NCBI RefSeq assembly: GCF_000263715.2
Contig: NZ_CM001514.1
Location: forward strand, 1,598,936 to 1,662,935
DNA length: 64,000 nucleotides
Reading direction: 5' to 3'
Origin: Pseudomonas synxantha BG33R
Lineage (GTDB): Bacteria; Pseudomonadota; Gammaproteobacteria; Pseudomonadales; Pseudomonadaceae
Shown here piece by piece: positions 47,045-54,846 of this stretch (its first letter is position 1; each line of letters starts with the position of its first letter). The translations under genes were made by a program, and so were the position numbers. The notes under the pieces are model-generated. The model had not been told where the DNA came from. It did no database searches and saw nothing but the letters and a program-made list of their open reading frames with translations.

Positions 47045-47836
47045 GTGGCTTTTGTACAACTCGCCGAGGGCGAATTGCATTACCAATTGGACGGGCCGGT
47101 GGATGCACCGGTGCTGGTACTGTCCAACTCTCTGGGCACCGACCTGCACATGTGGGACGTGCAGATCCCGGCGTTCACCGAGCATTTTCGCGTGTTGCGT
47201 TTCGATACCCGCGGTCACGGCAAGTCCCTGGTGACCGAGGGGCCCTACAGCATCGAACAACTGGGGCGCGACGTGCTTGCGTTGCTGAATGCGCTGGATA
47301 TCCAGCGTGCGCACTTTTGCGGCCTGTCCATGGGCGGCTTGATCGGCCAATGGCTGGGCATCCACGCCGGCGAGCGTTTGCAGCGCCTGGTGGTGTGCAA
47401 TACCGCCGCCAAGATCGGCACGCCTGAGGTCTGGAACCCCCGCATCGAAATGGTCCTGCGTGACGGCGCCGCTGCGATGGTGGCGCTGCGCGATGCTTCG
47501 ATTGCGCGCTGGTTTACCGCGGATTTCGCTGCGGCCAACCCGCACCAGGCCAAGCAGATCACCGACATGCTCGCGGCCACATCGCCCGAGGGCTACGCCG
47601 CCAATTGCGGCGCCGTGCGCGACGCGGATTTTCGTGAGCAACTGTCGTCGATCAAGGTGCCGACCCTGGTGATTGCCGGCACTGAAGACGCGGTGACACC
47701 GCCGGCTGGCAGCCACTTTATCCAGCACCATGTGCAGGGCGCCGAGTACGCCGAGTTCTATGCGGCGCACCTGTCCAACGTGCAAGCCGGCGCTGCCTTC
47801 AGCGACCGTGTGATCAACTTTCTGCTGGCTCGCTGA
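47045..47836 (+). CDS. pcaD: 3-oxoadipate enol-lactonase
   Basis: 263 residues from GTG 47045 (GAGGAGA upstream; no ATG near). Alpha/beta hydrolase: oxyanion/strand region LVLSNSLGTDLHMWD, LRFDTRGHGKSL, nucleophile elbow CGLSMGGL with Ser95, Asp in AGTEDAVTPPAG and His in YAAHLSNVQAG. Opens the 3-oxoadipate enol-lactone to 3-oxoadipate. The stop lies 10 bp before pcaC. Confidence 0.95.
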   Translation: MAFVQLAEGELHYQLDGPVDAPVLVLSNSLGTDLHMWDVQIPAFTEHFRVLRFDTRGHGKSLVTEGPYSIEQLGRDVLALLNALDIQRAHFCGLSMGGLIGQWLGIHAGERLQRLVVCNTAAKIGTPEVWNPRIEMVLRDGAAAMVALRDASIARWFTADFAAANPHQAKQITDMLAATSPEGYAANCGAVRDADFREQLSSIKVPTLVIAGTEDAVTPPAGSHFIQHHVQGAEYAEFYAAHLSNVQAGAAFSDRVINFLLAR

Positions 47837-47846
47837 GGAGCGTTTT

Positions 47847-48239
47847 GTGGACGAGAAACAACGTTACGCCGATGGCCTGCAGGTGCGCCGCGAAGTGCTG
47901 GGCGATGCCCATGTCGACCGCAGCCTCAATGCCCTGACCGAGTTCAACAGCGAGTTCCAGGAAATGATCACGCGCCATGCCTGGGGCGATATCTGGACGC
48001 GCCCCGGGCTGCCTCGGCATACCCGCAGCCTGATCACCATCGCCATGTTGATCGGCATGAACCGCAGTGAAGAGCTCAAGCTGCACCTGCGTGCGGCCGC
48101 CAGCAATGGTGTGACCCGCGCCGAGATCAAGGAAGTGCTGATGCAGAGTGCGATCTATTGCGGAATACCGGCGGCGAATGCGACGTTTCACTTGGCCGAG
48201 TCGGTGTGGGATGAACTCGGGGTTGAATCGCGCGCGTAA
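47847..48239 (+). CDS. pcaC: 4-carboxymuconolactone decarboxylase
   Basis: 130 residues from GTG 47847 (GAGGAG upstream), the normal size. AhpD-like fold: GLQVRREVLGDAHVDRSL, WGDIWTRPGLPRHTRSL, LIGMNRSEELKLHLRAA and ILMQSAIYCGIPAANATFH-type ending (VLMQSAIYCGIPAANA). It decarboxylates 4-carboxymuconolactone to the enol-lactone used by PcaD. Last gene of the cluster; hairpin follows. Confidence 0.96.
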   Translation: MDEKQRYADGLQVRREVLGDAHVDRSLNALTEFNSEFQEMITRHAWGDIWTRPGLPRHTRSLITIAMLIGMNRSEELKLHLRAAASNGVTRAEIKEVLMQSAIYCGIPAANATFHLAESVWDELGVESRA

Positions 48240-48247
48240 TTGGCGAG

Positions 48248-48270
48248 AAGACCCGCCCGTGATCATCGGG
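48248..48270 (+). terminator. probable pca cluster terminator
   Basis: CCCGCCCGTGATCATCGGGCGGG: a 7-bp GC stem around a short loop, right after pcaC and before a convergent gene. The T-tract is weak, so this may be a transcript stabiliser instead. Confidence 0.6.
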
Positions 48271-48305
48271 CGGGCAGTATTCATGACATTACGCCAGCGT
48301 GGGGT

Positions 48306-49439
48306 TCAGGCACTGGTCCCGACAGGTTTGTAGTTTTGCGTGGTATAGCGCTGCCTCAAATTGGGCTCTTCTTCACCCGAAACGAACCCGCCGCCACTGT
48401 ATAAAGTGCCTGCTTTACCCTCGCCCATGTTGATAAAGGCATAGTTCTTTACATTAGAGTCGATGGTGACTTTATCGTCTCCGTCTCCGGCTTGAATGAA
48501 CAGCCTGGAACCACCTGCTGGATCGTTTTTAATAGGCAGGAGGAATTGTTGCCCATTCACTTCAGCTAACAATGAATTGTCTTCTGCTGCGCTGATACGA
48601 ATAGTGTCATTGCCGCTGCCGGCGGTGATTTGCATGACGCCGTCGCCGAACTGCCTTGGGTTGGCGTTTGGCGAGAACTTGAATGTGGTCTCGTCATGTT
48701 TGAACTCGGCGCCTTTTTGCAGGTGAGGTGCAATGGCGATGATTCCGGGTTGCGAGAATGTTTTCACGCCCGCTGACTCGGGGGCGGAGGTATAGCCATT
48801 GGTCCCGGAAACCGTGTGGTTGTCGTTAAGACTCACAGTGGTTTGGAACCAGATGTCGTCTGCAATCGTGACGTGGTCATCGCCACCCTTGGTTTTTATT
48901 TCCACGGTCTCGGTCATGCCGCCAGCATTCTGAACCGGTAACAGGTATCGCCTGCCGTTTATTTCTGCGACGACCCCAATGTCCGGAAGACTCTTGAGGT
49001 GAACGTTGTCTGCACTATTACCGGTTTCGATGGTGACTTTGTTGCGCAGCATGGGAACGCCGTGAAAACTGCCTTCATGAGCCGTTGCCGAGGTGATCTT
49101 GACGTTACCGTTATCGTACGTGTGAGTGGTCGGGGTACTGGTGAGGGCGCGTGGCACTTCGGTGATGGGGCTTGATTCCATGGGCTGTTGTGCTGGAGCC
49201 GTGGCTGCGGAATTGACGGGTTTATCCATCGAGGAGTTAACACGCTGGCCGGCCAGCGAGGTAGCAACCTGATCCTTCGCGAAGCGCGCAGATTTGGCGG
49301 TGTTCGCCGGTAGAAAGTTATTTTCTCTACGGTGCAGCGGGTGGGGGGAGTCTGAGTGTTTTTTATCGCAGTGAATGGATTTTTCGTTAGGGTTGTAAAG
49401 GCTGTGCGAATAGTTGTTCTGTAAGGGAGTTGTCAACAT
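48306..49439 (-). CDS. repeat protein related to the M91-like effector, possible type III secreted protein
   Basis: 377 residues; AAGGAC lies 6 bp before the ATG. The first 120 residues are Asn/Ser/Thr/Pro-rich without a signal peptide, as in type III secreted proteins. Three divergent copies follow of a module pairing a dyad strand (KVTIETGNSADNVHLKSL, VEINGRRYLLPV) with an acidic Gly-Asp turn (TKGGDDHVTI, GSGNDTIRI, AGDGDDKVTID), and the end is GEEEPNLRQRYT. The same module starts the protein at 51657-53162; the peptidase domain is absent here. A hrp-box-like sequence lies about 80 bp upstream. No enzymatic motif is seen. The last residue precedes the convergent pca 3' end. Confidence 0.65.
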   Translation of the reverse strand: MLTTPLQNNYSHSLYNPNEKSIHCDKKHSDSPHPLHRRENNFLPANTAKSARFAKDQVATSLAGQRVNSSMDKPVNSAATAPAQQPMESSPITEVPRALTSTPTTHTYDNGNVKITSATAHEGSFHGVPMLRNKVTIETGNSADNVHLKSLPDIGVVAEINGRRYLLPVQNAGGMTETVEIKTKGGDDHVTIADDIWFQTTVSLNDNHTVSGTNGYTSAPESAGVKTFSQPGIIAIAPHLQKGAEFKHDETTFKFSPNANPRQFGDGVMQITAGSGNDTIRISAAEDNSLLAEVNGQQFLLPIKNDPAGGSRLFIQAGDGDDKVTIDSNVKNYAFINMGEGKAGTLYSGGGFVSGEEEPNLRQRYTTQNYKPVGTSA

Positions 49440-49515
49440 GACTAAGTCCTTTTAAAGGTTGGCAAGCGTGAGAAGGTTGGGCAGTGCGCGGTAAGTCTTG
49501 CGAACTACTGATCCG

Positions 49516-49544
49516 ATAGTGGGCGGGAAGGAGTACTGAGTTCC
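49516..49544 (-). promoter_or_regulatory. hrp-box-like promoter for the 377-aa repeat protein
   Basis: Read on the minus strand: GGAACT, 16 bases, CCACTAT. The HrpL consensus is GGAACC-N15/16-CCACNNA. Spacing is exact and two bases differ. It lies 77-105 bp before the ATG at 49439. Confidence 0.6.
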
Positions 49545-49679
49545 AACGCCACTTGTTTCACTTTCCTACGTATTTAAAAGGCTTATGGTCTGTGGGTGGT
49601 TAATGAGGTGGGCGTGGTGGGGCAGGATGGGACTACCTGTCTGACTTAAATATCTTACTGTTGTAATTGTTTGTAGCTT

Positions 49680-50579
49680 TCAGTGTGAGTCCGCATCCCA
49701 TATCCAGTTCCATACACCCGGCAGATGGACCTCTTCATTCACATCCTTCACGGTACGTGCCAGTGCTGCGCGTTCCAGCATGGCGTGGTCGGTGTAGAAC
49801 GGCTCGACACCGGTCTTCAAACCGTTGATCCGCGCGCTGTCCATCAGGATCTGCAAATACTCCTGCATATGCCGGGCGGTGTAGCGGTTGATGTCATGGA
49901 AGGTCACTACCACCGGTATCACGCCTTCAACCATCGGCAGTTCACCCAGCGCGATGCGCTCACGCACGACCGACAGCTGCCGATACAAATTGGCCCGCCG
50001 GCGCGGGCTGGCGTTGAAGCCCCAGATCTTTCCGTCATTGGCGCTGAGGTCCGTCAGCAGTACGTGCATGCCATGCCGCTGGTAGGCGGCGAAGGTACGG
50101 CGGTCGTAGTTCCAGAACGGTGGGCGTACCAGCATGGGCGGCGTGCCGGTGATGGCGGCAATGTCTGCCGTACCTTCGGAAAGGGTGCGTTCCAGCTCTG
50201 CATCGTTCAGCCAGCGGTGATTGGTATGAAACGCCGTCGCCGTGTGAAAGGCCAGGACATGGCCAGCGGCGAATTCACGTTCCATGGTCTTGCGCCCCCG
50301 AGAACTGCCACCTGAGCGGGCCGCTTCGGTCTGCAGGAAGAACACCGCCTTGATCCCCGGCAACACCGGGTTATTGGCCAGGTCGGCCACTACCGAACGG
50401 CTCGGGTTGTTGTAGCCCGAGGCGCTTGGGCCGTCATCGAAGGTCAACAGGAAGCGGATCGGTGCCTGGGCTTGCAAGCGTTGCTGGGTTGCCGGTGTCA
50501 GGGCAATGGGCGCGCCGATGCAGCCGCTCAGGCTCAGGGCCAAGGCAAACACTACGCTCGCTGCGGCAAAGGGTTTCAT
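49680..50579 (-). CDS. polysaccharide deacetylase-family lipoprotein
   Basis: 299 residues. Lipoprotein signal with lipobox LSGC (Cys20). NodB-fold motifs: FLLTFDDGPSASG (general base and metal Asp) at about 45, AFHTATAFHTNHRW (His motif, in a non-standard H-x-x-H arrangement) and MLVRPPFWNYD (substrate-groove Arg/Pro), then TDLSANDGKIWGF and PVVVTFHDINRYTARHMQEYL. Probably an outer-membrane-facing N-deacetylase or esterase of cell-surface glycan. The chimeric pseudogene next to it carries a relic of a very similar leader. Confidence 0.85.
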   Translation of the reverse strand: MKPFAAASVVFALALSLSGCIGAPIALTPATQQRLQAQAPIRFLLTFDDGPSASGYNNPSRSVVADLANNPVLPGIKAVFFLQTEAARSGGSSRGRKTMEREFAAGHVLAFHTATAFHTNHRWLNDAELERTLSEGTADIAAITGTPPMLVRPPFWNYDRRTFAAYQRHGMHVLLTDLSANDGKIWGFNASPRRRANLYRQLSVVRERIALGELPMVEGVIPVVVTFHDINRYTARHMQEYLQILMDSARINGLKTGVEPFYTDHAMLERAALARTVKDVNEEVHLPGVWNWIWDADSH

Positions 50580-50598
50580 CAGGTACGCAGGCTCGATA

Positions 50599-50627
50599 AA
50601 GGCCGCTGCTGGGGGGATCAGCAGCGG
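50599..50627 (-). terminator. hairpin downstream of the oprD pseudogene
   Basis: On the minus strand GCCGCTGCTGATC pairs with the CAGCAGCGGC arm across CCCCCC. It probably terminated the old porin gene. The tail CTTTAT is weak. Confidence 0.6.
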
Positions 50628-50661
50628 CAGGCGCGCACCATACAGTAAGTCCGGCGCCGGT

Positions 50662-51519
50662 TCACAGCAGACTTATCGGGTAGCTGACGATCAACCGGTT
50701 TTCATCGAATTCGTTGTTGCTGTAGTCGCGGCGCATGCTCGAATTACGCCAGTGCACGGTGAGTTTTTGCAGGCCGACATAGAAGGTGTTGCCGCCGTAC
50801 CTGGCGGAGAGCAGGCCGGACCAGGTTCTGTTGTCCAGGTTACCTGCGCGGGCGCCGCCATCGTCCTTGCCGTAGAAGAACCCGAGGTTGGAGCCGAGGG
50901 TCCAGGCGCCGACAGGCTGGCTGTGGATCAGGTTGAGATACTGCTGGCTGTAGATGTCCTTGAGCTGGGCATTCCATACGCCGACCTGGGTGCGCTTGTC
51001 GTTGAAAGCGTACTCGGCACCTTGGAAATTGAAACGGTCGGAAGTGAAGGCGGTTTTGCCGAACATCAACATGTCGCTCATCCCGCGGGCTGTTGGCGCG
51101 GAACTGCCCACCATAGAGGGTCAGGCCATCGATTTCCTTCGAGGTGATCTGCCCGCCGTGCAGGTTTTGCGGGAGCGACCGGCCGTCGTCGGAAAGCAAG
51201 ATCGGCAGCACCGGCATCCATTCGCCCACCTTGACCTCGGTCTTGGAAAACCTCGCTTTGAACGCCACGCCCAGGCGCCCGAACTCATCCGCCGGCCGGC
51301 CATGCGTCGAGGATGAAACTCTGCGTCCATTCCTGCGCGCCGCCTTGGGCCTTGGTCGGGATGGTGTAATTGCGGTTGAGGAAGACGTTAAGAAGGTTGA
51401 GGTTGGCGCTGGCATCTTCCAGAAAACCGTGTTCTTCGGCGTTTGCAGGGAGGGCCGATGCAGCCGCAAAGGCTGAGGGCCGAGGCCAGAAGTACATGTG
51501 CCAGAAAGAAGGATTTCAT
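50662..51519 (-). pseudogene. chimeric, decayed OprD-family porin with a deacetylase-like leader
   Basis: Compared with the intact porin at 53413-54663. The 3' 90 bases are identical in both. Three deletions separate them: 119 bp after GGCCAT near 51303 (frame-breaking), 11 bp near 51077 (frame-breaking), and about 270 bp between two GTGAG-TTTTT-GCAGGCC copies near 50760 (in frame). The remaining frames read EEHGFLEDASANLNLLNVFL, KTEVKVGEWMPVLPIL and NAQLKDIYSQQYLNLIHSQP. The first 16 codons, from ATG 51519, encode instead a lipoprotein leader (LLASALSLCGCIG) like that of the neighbouring deacetylase, out of frame with the porin. An ATG at 51497 is in the porin frame but stops at 51285. Confidence 0.85.
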
Positions 51520-51656
51520 GGGGCTAGGCTTGTTCAAACGCCACCGTGTATGGGCTCTGCGGTAGCAGGTGGGCACCATACAGCGAGTTCATCGAGCGTG
51601 GGTTTGTGCCCTGATCAATGCAACGAGCACGTAGACGGTGGCGTGATGCTCAAGGG

Positions 51657-53162
51657 TTAGCCGATGTCCACGCCCCTTCGACGCAATGGAACACCCATCC
51701 CTTCGCGCAGCGCGTTTTCAAAGAACGGGTAAGGATTGTCAACCCCTGCGCTGTTGGGAACACCGATCGCTTGCAGCTCGTAGTCGTGATCCAAGACTTC
51801 CTTGCCGTCGCGGATAACGGGTTTGCCATCGTCGTCGACGGCGGCCGGTCGCCCCGGCAGGAAGGTGCCGGATGCGCCGTTATAGGCGTGGATAATGTTA
51901 TGGAAAAGCAATGTAGCCTGAGATGTGAATTCAGAGTATTCGATTTCATTGAATCTGATCGCAATCTCGGCATGGGTCGCAACCGATCCGGGTTTACCGT
52001 CTACCATAAAGCCCGTGTCGGCGTTGTGCGGATAGTTCTTGGTGCCCTCAGCCTTTAGTTTGTCGACAAATGCGTTCTTGAATATATAGTTGGCAGCCAA
52101 CTCATGTGGCTGCGCTTCCCGGATCGTAATAGGGTTGCCCGACTGTTGCACAAGCTCATCCATCTTCTTGAGCACTTCCTGTCCTTCAGGCGAGGCCCTT
52201 AGTTCTTCCAGGGCTTCCTCAACCTGGGCCATGAAGGCGGTTGAGCCTTTAATGGCAAATGCCTTTTCTCCGGCATTACCAGGTTCGACATATGTGATGT
52301 CGGCACCACCGTGGTTATTAATAGTGTCGGTGGGCTTCGCATAAATACGGTCTTGTTGGTTGTGTGCGTGAACGGTGTCCAGGCCTGTGCCGGTATAGAA
52401 AGTAGTGCGCTCGTTGCCTACCAGGGTATCGTCACCCTTGCCACCGTTGAGCACATTTATACCTTTGCCTGCATGAATACTGTCATTGCCACCATTGCCG
52501 TTAAGATGAACCACTCGGTCCTTGGGACCTTCACCTGCATACAGCACATCATTGCCATCACCACCGGACAGTTGCGCGTTGCCGGTGCCGGCGAGCATCA
52601 CATCGTTGCCCGCCCCACCGAGGGCAACGCCTAGCTTCGGGCCCATTTGGATGATGTCGTTTCCTGCGCCGCCAAAGATCCTTGTGTAACCGCTGCCCGC
52701 GACGATGTGGTCGTCACCGTCCCCGCCATAATAGATGCCGTGACCGCCTCCGCCTGCAATACGGTCGTCGCCGTCACCGCCATTGATATGGAGGATAGCC
52801 TTGACACTCGGATCAACGAAAACCTTGTCGTTGCCACCTTTAGTTCTAATGTCCAAAAAGTCGTGTTCGTCCATAGCGGGAAGATCGTAGGACTTGCCGT
52901 TCACCAATGCCGAGAGCCGGCCACTAGCGCCAGACCGAATGCTGACTTCATCGGCTTTATCGCTTGTTTCAATCAAAACGGTAACCGCATCCTTGGTTGC
53001 TCTGGTCCCGGGGTTGTAGGTAGTAGCGTTGAATTGTCTTATGGCGGCATTTCCATCGTTAGCCAGGTCGACCATTCTGGGTGGGGTTGTCGTGGACGAT
53101 GTGTCGTACGTCGGCGCTTTTGGGACTTTTTCAAAGGTTGAGATGATGGGGGATGTGTCCAT
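51657..53162 (-). CDS. RTX-like repeat protein with C-terminal M91-like metallopeptidase domain, possible type III effector
   Basis: 501 residues from ATG 53162 (in-frame ATGs at 53180 and 53189 also possible). No signal peptide; Ser/Thr/Pro-rich start MDTSPIISTF. Residues about 60-120 share a module with the 377-aa protein. About ten Gly-Asp nonapeptide-like turns follow (GGDGDDRIAG, GGDGNDVLYAG, GNGGNDSIHAG, GGKGDDTLVG) at 127-260. The C-terminal domain matches the M91 family (HopH1, NleD): FHNIIHAYNG and ELQAIG then NALREGMGVP. The catalytic HExxH is HNxxH (His421, Asn422, His425; third ligand Glu462). So zinc binding may remain while the general base is missing. Hrp-box-like site upstream. 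An effector or pseudoenzyme role is inferred. Confidence 0.75.
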   Translation of the reverse strand: MDTSPIISTFEKVPKAPTYDTSSTTTPPRMVDLANDGNAAIRQFNATTYNPGTRATKDAVTVLIETSDKADEVSIRSGASGRLSALVNGKSYDLPAMDEHDFLDIRTKGGNDKVFVDPSVKAILHINGGDGDDRIAGGGGHGIYYGGDGDDHIVAGSGYTRIFGGAGNDIIQMGPKLGVALGGAGNDVMLAGTGNAQLSGGDGNDVLYAGEGPKDRVVHLNGNGGNDSIHAGKGINVLNGGKGDDTLVGNERTTFYTGTGLDTVHAHNQQDRIYAKPTDTINNHGGADITYVEPGNAGEKAFAIKGSTAFMAQVEEALEELRASPEGQEVLKKMDELVQQSGNPITIREAQPHELAANYIFKNAFVDKLKAEGTKNYPHNADTGFMVDGKPGSVATHAEIAIRFNEIEYSEFTSQATLLFHNIIHAYNGASGTFLPGRPAAVDDDGKPVIRDGKEVLDHDYELQAIGVPNSAGVDNPYPFFENALREGMGVPLRRRGVDIG

Positions 53163-53214
53163 GATTCGTATTCTCTTCATTAGGAACAATGCCTGACGTT
53201 ATGCAGGCAAGTTC

Positions 53215-53242
53215 TGTGTGGCGATCAACTACGTATCATTCC
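53215..53242 (-). promoter_or_regulatory. hrp-box-like promoter for the M91-like gene
   Basis: Read on the minus strand: GGAATG, 15 bases, CCACACA. The CCACNNA half is perfect and GGAA of the first half matches. It begins about 53 bp before the ATG at 53162. Confidence 0.55.
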
Positions 53243-53412
53243 GATGCTAATAAATTCATTTTATGTCGTTTGAATACGTAAGAGGGTCAAGTTTCCTGCG
53301 CTTGGAACCGCGTAATCGGCCAGCTGAGAATCAACGACCGGCCACCCTTCCAGACGCAGCACTGACTCAACGGCGGTGTCTGTTGCCCTTGCTGGTGACG
53401 CTCGCCGAAGTC

Positions 53413-54663
53413 TTACAGCAGACTTATCGGGTAGCTGACGATCAACCGGTTTTCATCGAATTCGTTGTTGCTGTAGTCGCGGCGCATGCTCGAATTACGC
53501 CACCGCACCGTGAGGTTTTTCAGGCCGCCGCTCTGCACGGTGTAGCCCACTTCACTTTCGCGGCCCCACTCCTTGCCGTCCGTGACGGTGCCGGTGTGTA
53601 CGTTGCTGCCGCTGATGTAGCGGTTCATCAAGGTCAGGCCCGGTACGCCGAGGGCGGCGAAGTTGTAGTCGTGGCGCACTTGCCAGGATTTTTCCTCGGC
53701 GTTGTCGTAACTCGAGTTATAGCTGTCGTTGGCCAGGGTGCCGCCGCTGGTGCCGTTGACGCGCATCCAGGCGCTGTTGCCGGTGAGTTTTTGCAGGCCA
53801 ACGTAGAAGGTGTTGCCGCCATACCTGGCCGAGAACAAACCGGACCAGGTTTTGTTGTCCAGGCTACCGGCGCGTGCGCTGCCGTCGTCCTTGCCGTAGA
53901 AGAACCCCAGGTTGGCGCCGAGGGTCCAGTCGCCCACGGGCTGGCTGTGGATCAGGTTGAGATACTGCTGGCTGTAGATGTCCTTGAGCTGGGCGTTCCA
54001 CACACCAACCTGGGTACGCTTGTCATTGAACACGTATTCGGCGCCCTGAAAGTTGAAGCGGTCGGAGGTGAAGGCGGCTTTGCCGAACATCGACATGTCG
54101 CTCATGCTGCCGTCGTCCCGCGGGCTGTTGGCGCGGAACTGGCCGCCATACAGGGTCAGGCCGTCGATTTCCTTCGAGGTAATCTGCCCGCCGCGCAGGG
54201 TCTGCGGCAGGGAGCGGCCGTCGTCGGAACGCAAGATCGGCAGCACCGGCATCCATTCGCCCACCTTGACCTCGGTCTTGGAAAACCGCGCCTTGAACGC
54301 CACGCCCAGGCGCCCGAACTCATCCGCCGGACGGCCATCATGGTCCAGCGGCAGCAACTGAGTGCCGCCCGTGCCGCGCCCGCCATCAAGCTTGAGCGAG
54401 TACAGGCCCAGCACATCCACACCAAAACCCACGGTGCCTTGGGTAAAGCCGGACTTGGCGTCGAGGATGAAACTCTGCGTCCACTCCTGTGCGCCACCCT
54501 GGGCCTTGGTCGGGTTGGTGTAATTGCGGTTGAAGAAGAAGTTACGCAGGTTGAGGTTGGCGCTGGCATCTTCAAGAAAACCGTGTTCTTCGGCGATTGC
54601 AGGAACGGCAAGACTGCCGACAGCGGCAGCCAGCAACAGCTGGCGCGGGTGAAAAGTGCTCAT
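53413..54663 (-). CDS. OprD-family outer-membrane porin
   Basis: 416 residues from ATG 54663, normal OprD/OccD/OccK length. Signal peptide about 24 residues (LLLAAAVGSLAVPAIAEEH), then repeated beta-strands of an 18-strand barrel: SFILDAKSGFTQGTVGFGVDVLGLY, KARFSKTEVKVGEWMPVLPIL, TLYGGQFRANSPRD and YNFAALGVPGLTLMNRYISG. It ends in IVSYPISLL with a C-terminal hydrophobic residue, as barrels require. Specific uptake of carboxylates or amino acids is typical; substrate unknown. A decayed paralogue lies 1.9 kb away, with the M91-like gene between. Confidence 0.92.
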   Translation of the reverse strand: MSTFHPRQLLLAAAVGSLAVPAIAEEHGFLEDASANLNLRNFFFNRNYTNPTKAQGGAQEWTQSFILDAKSGFTQGTVGFGVDVLGLYSLKLDGGRGTGGTQLLPLDHDGRPADEFGRLGVAFKARFSKTEVKVGEWMPVLPILRSDDGRSLPQTLRGGQITSKEIDGLTLYGGQFRANSPRDDGSMSDMSMFGKAAFTSDRFNFQGAEYVFNDKRTQVGVWNAQLKDIYSQQYLNLIHSQPVGDWTLGANLGFFYGKDDGSARAGSLDNKTWSGLFSARYGGNTFYVGLQKLTGNSAWMRVNGTSGGTLANDSYNSSYDNAEEKSWQVRHDYNFAALGVPGLTLMNRYISGSNVHTGTVTDGKEWGRESEVGYTVQSGGLKNLTVRWRNSSMRRDYSNNEFDENRLIVSYPISLL

Positions 54664-54797
54664 GGCGTTGGACCTGTTGTTATTGGGTTTATGCAGGTGG
54701 CGGCCATGGTGCGCGGCGGTATAGGGGCGATGAAAGTGGGGGAGGGCGGGTTGTGGGCGGTGATCGAACGCAAGTTGGCGAGGTAAAAAACCAGGCA

Positions 54798-54832
54798 TAA
54801 AAAAACCGCTTCCGGTAAGGGAAGCGGTTTTC
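54798..54832 (-). terminator. ttgABC operon terminator
   Basis: On the minus strand AAAACCGCTTCC pairs with GGAAGCGGTTTT around CTTACC, with T runs on both sides. It lies just after the ttgC stop and also separates it from the oprD promoter. Confidence 0.93.
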
Positions 54833-54846
54833 TTACACACGCGCTA

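Noticed and set aside
53263..54786. 507-codon plus-strand frame over the porin
   Set aside because: Antisense of OprD; the minus frame has a signal peptide and barrel strands.
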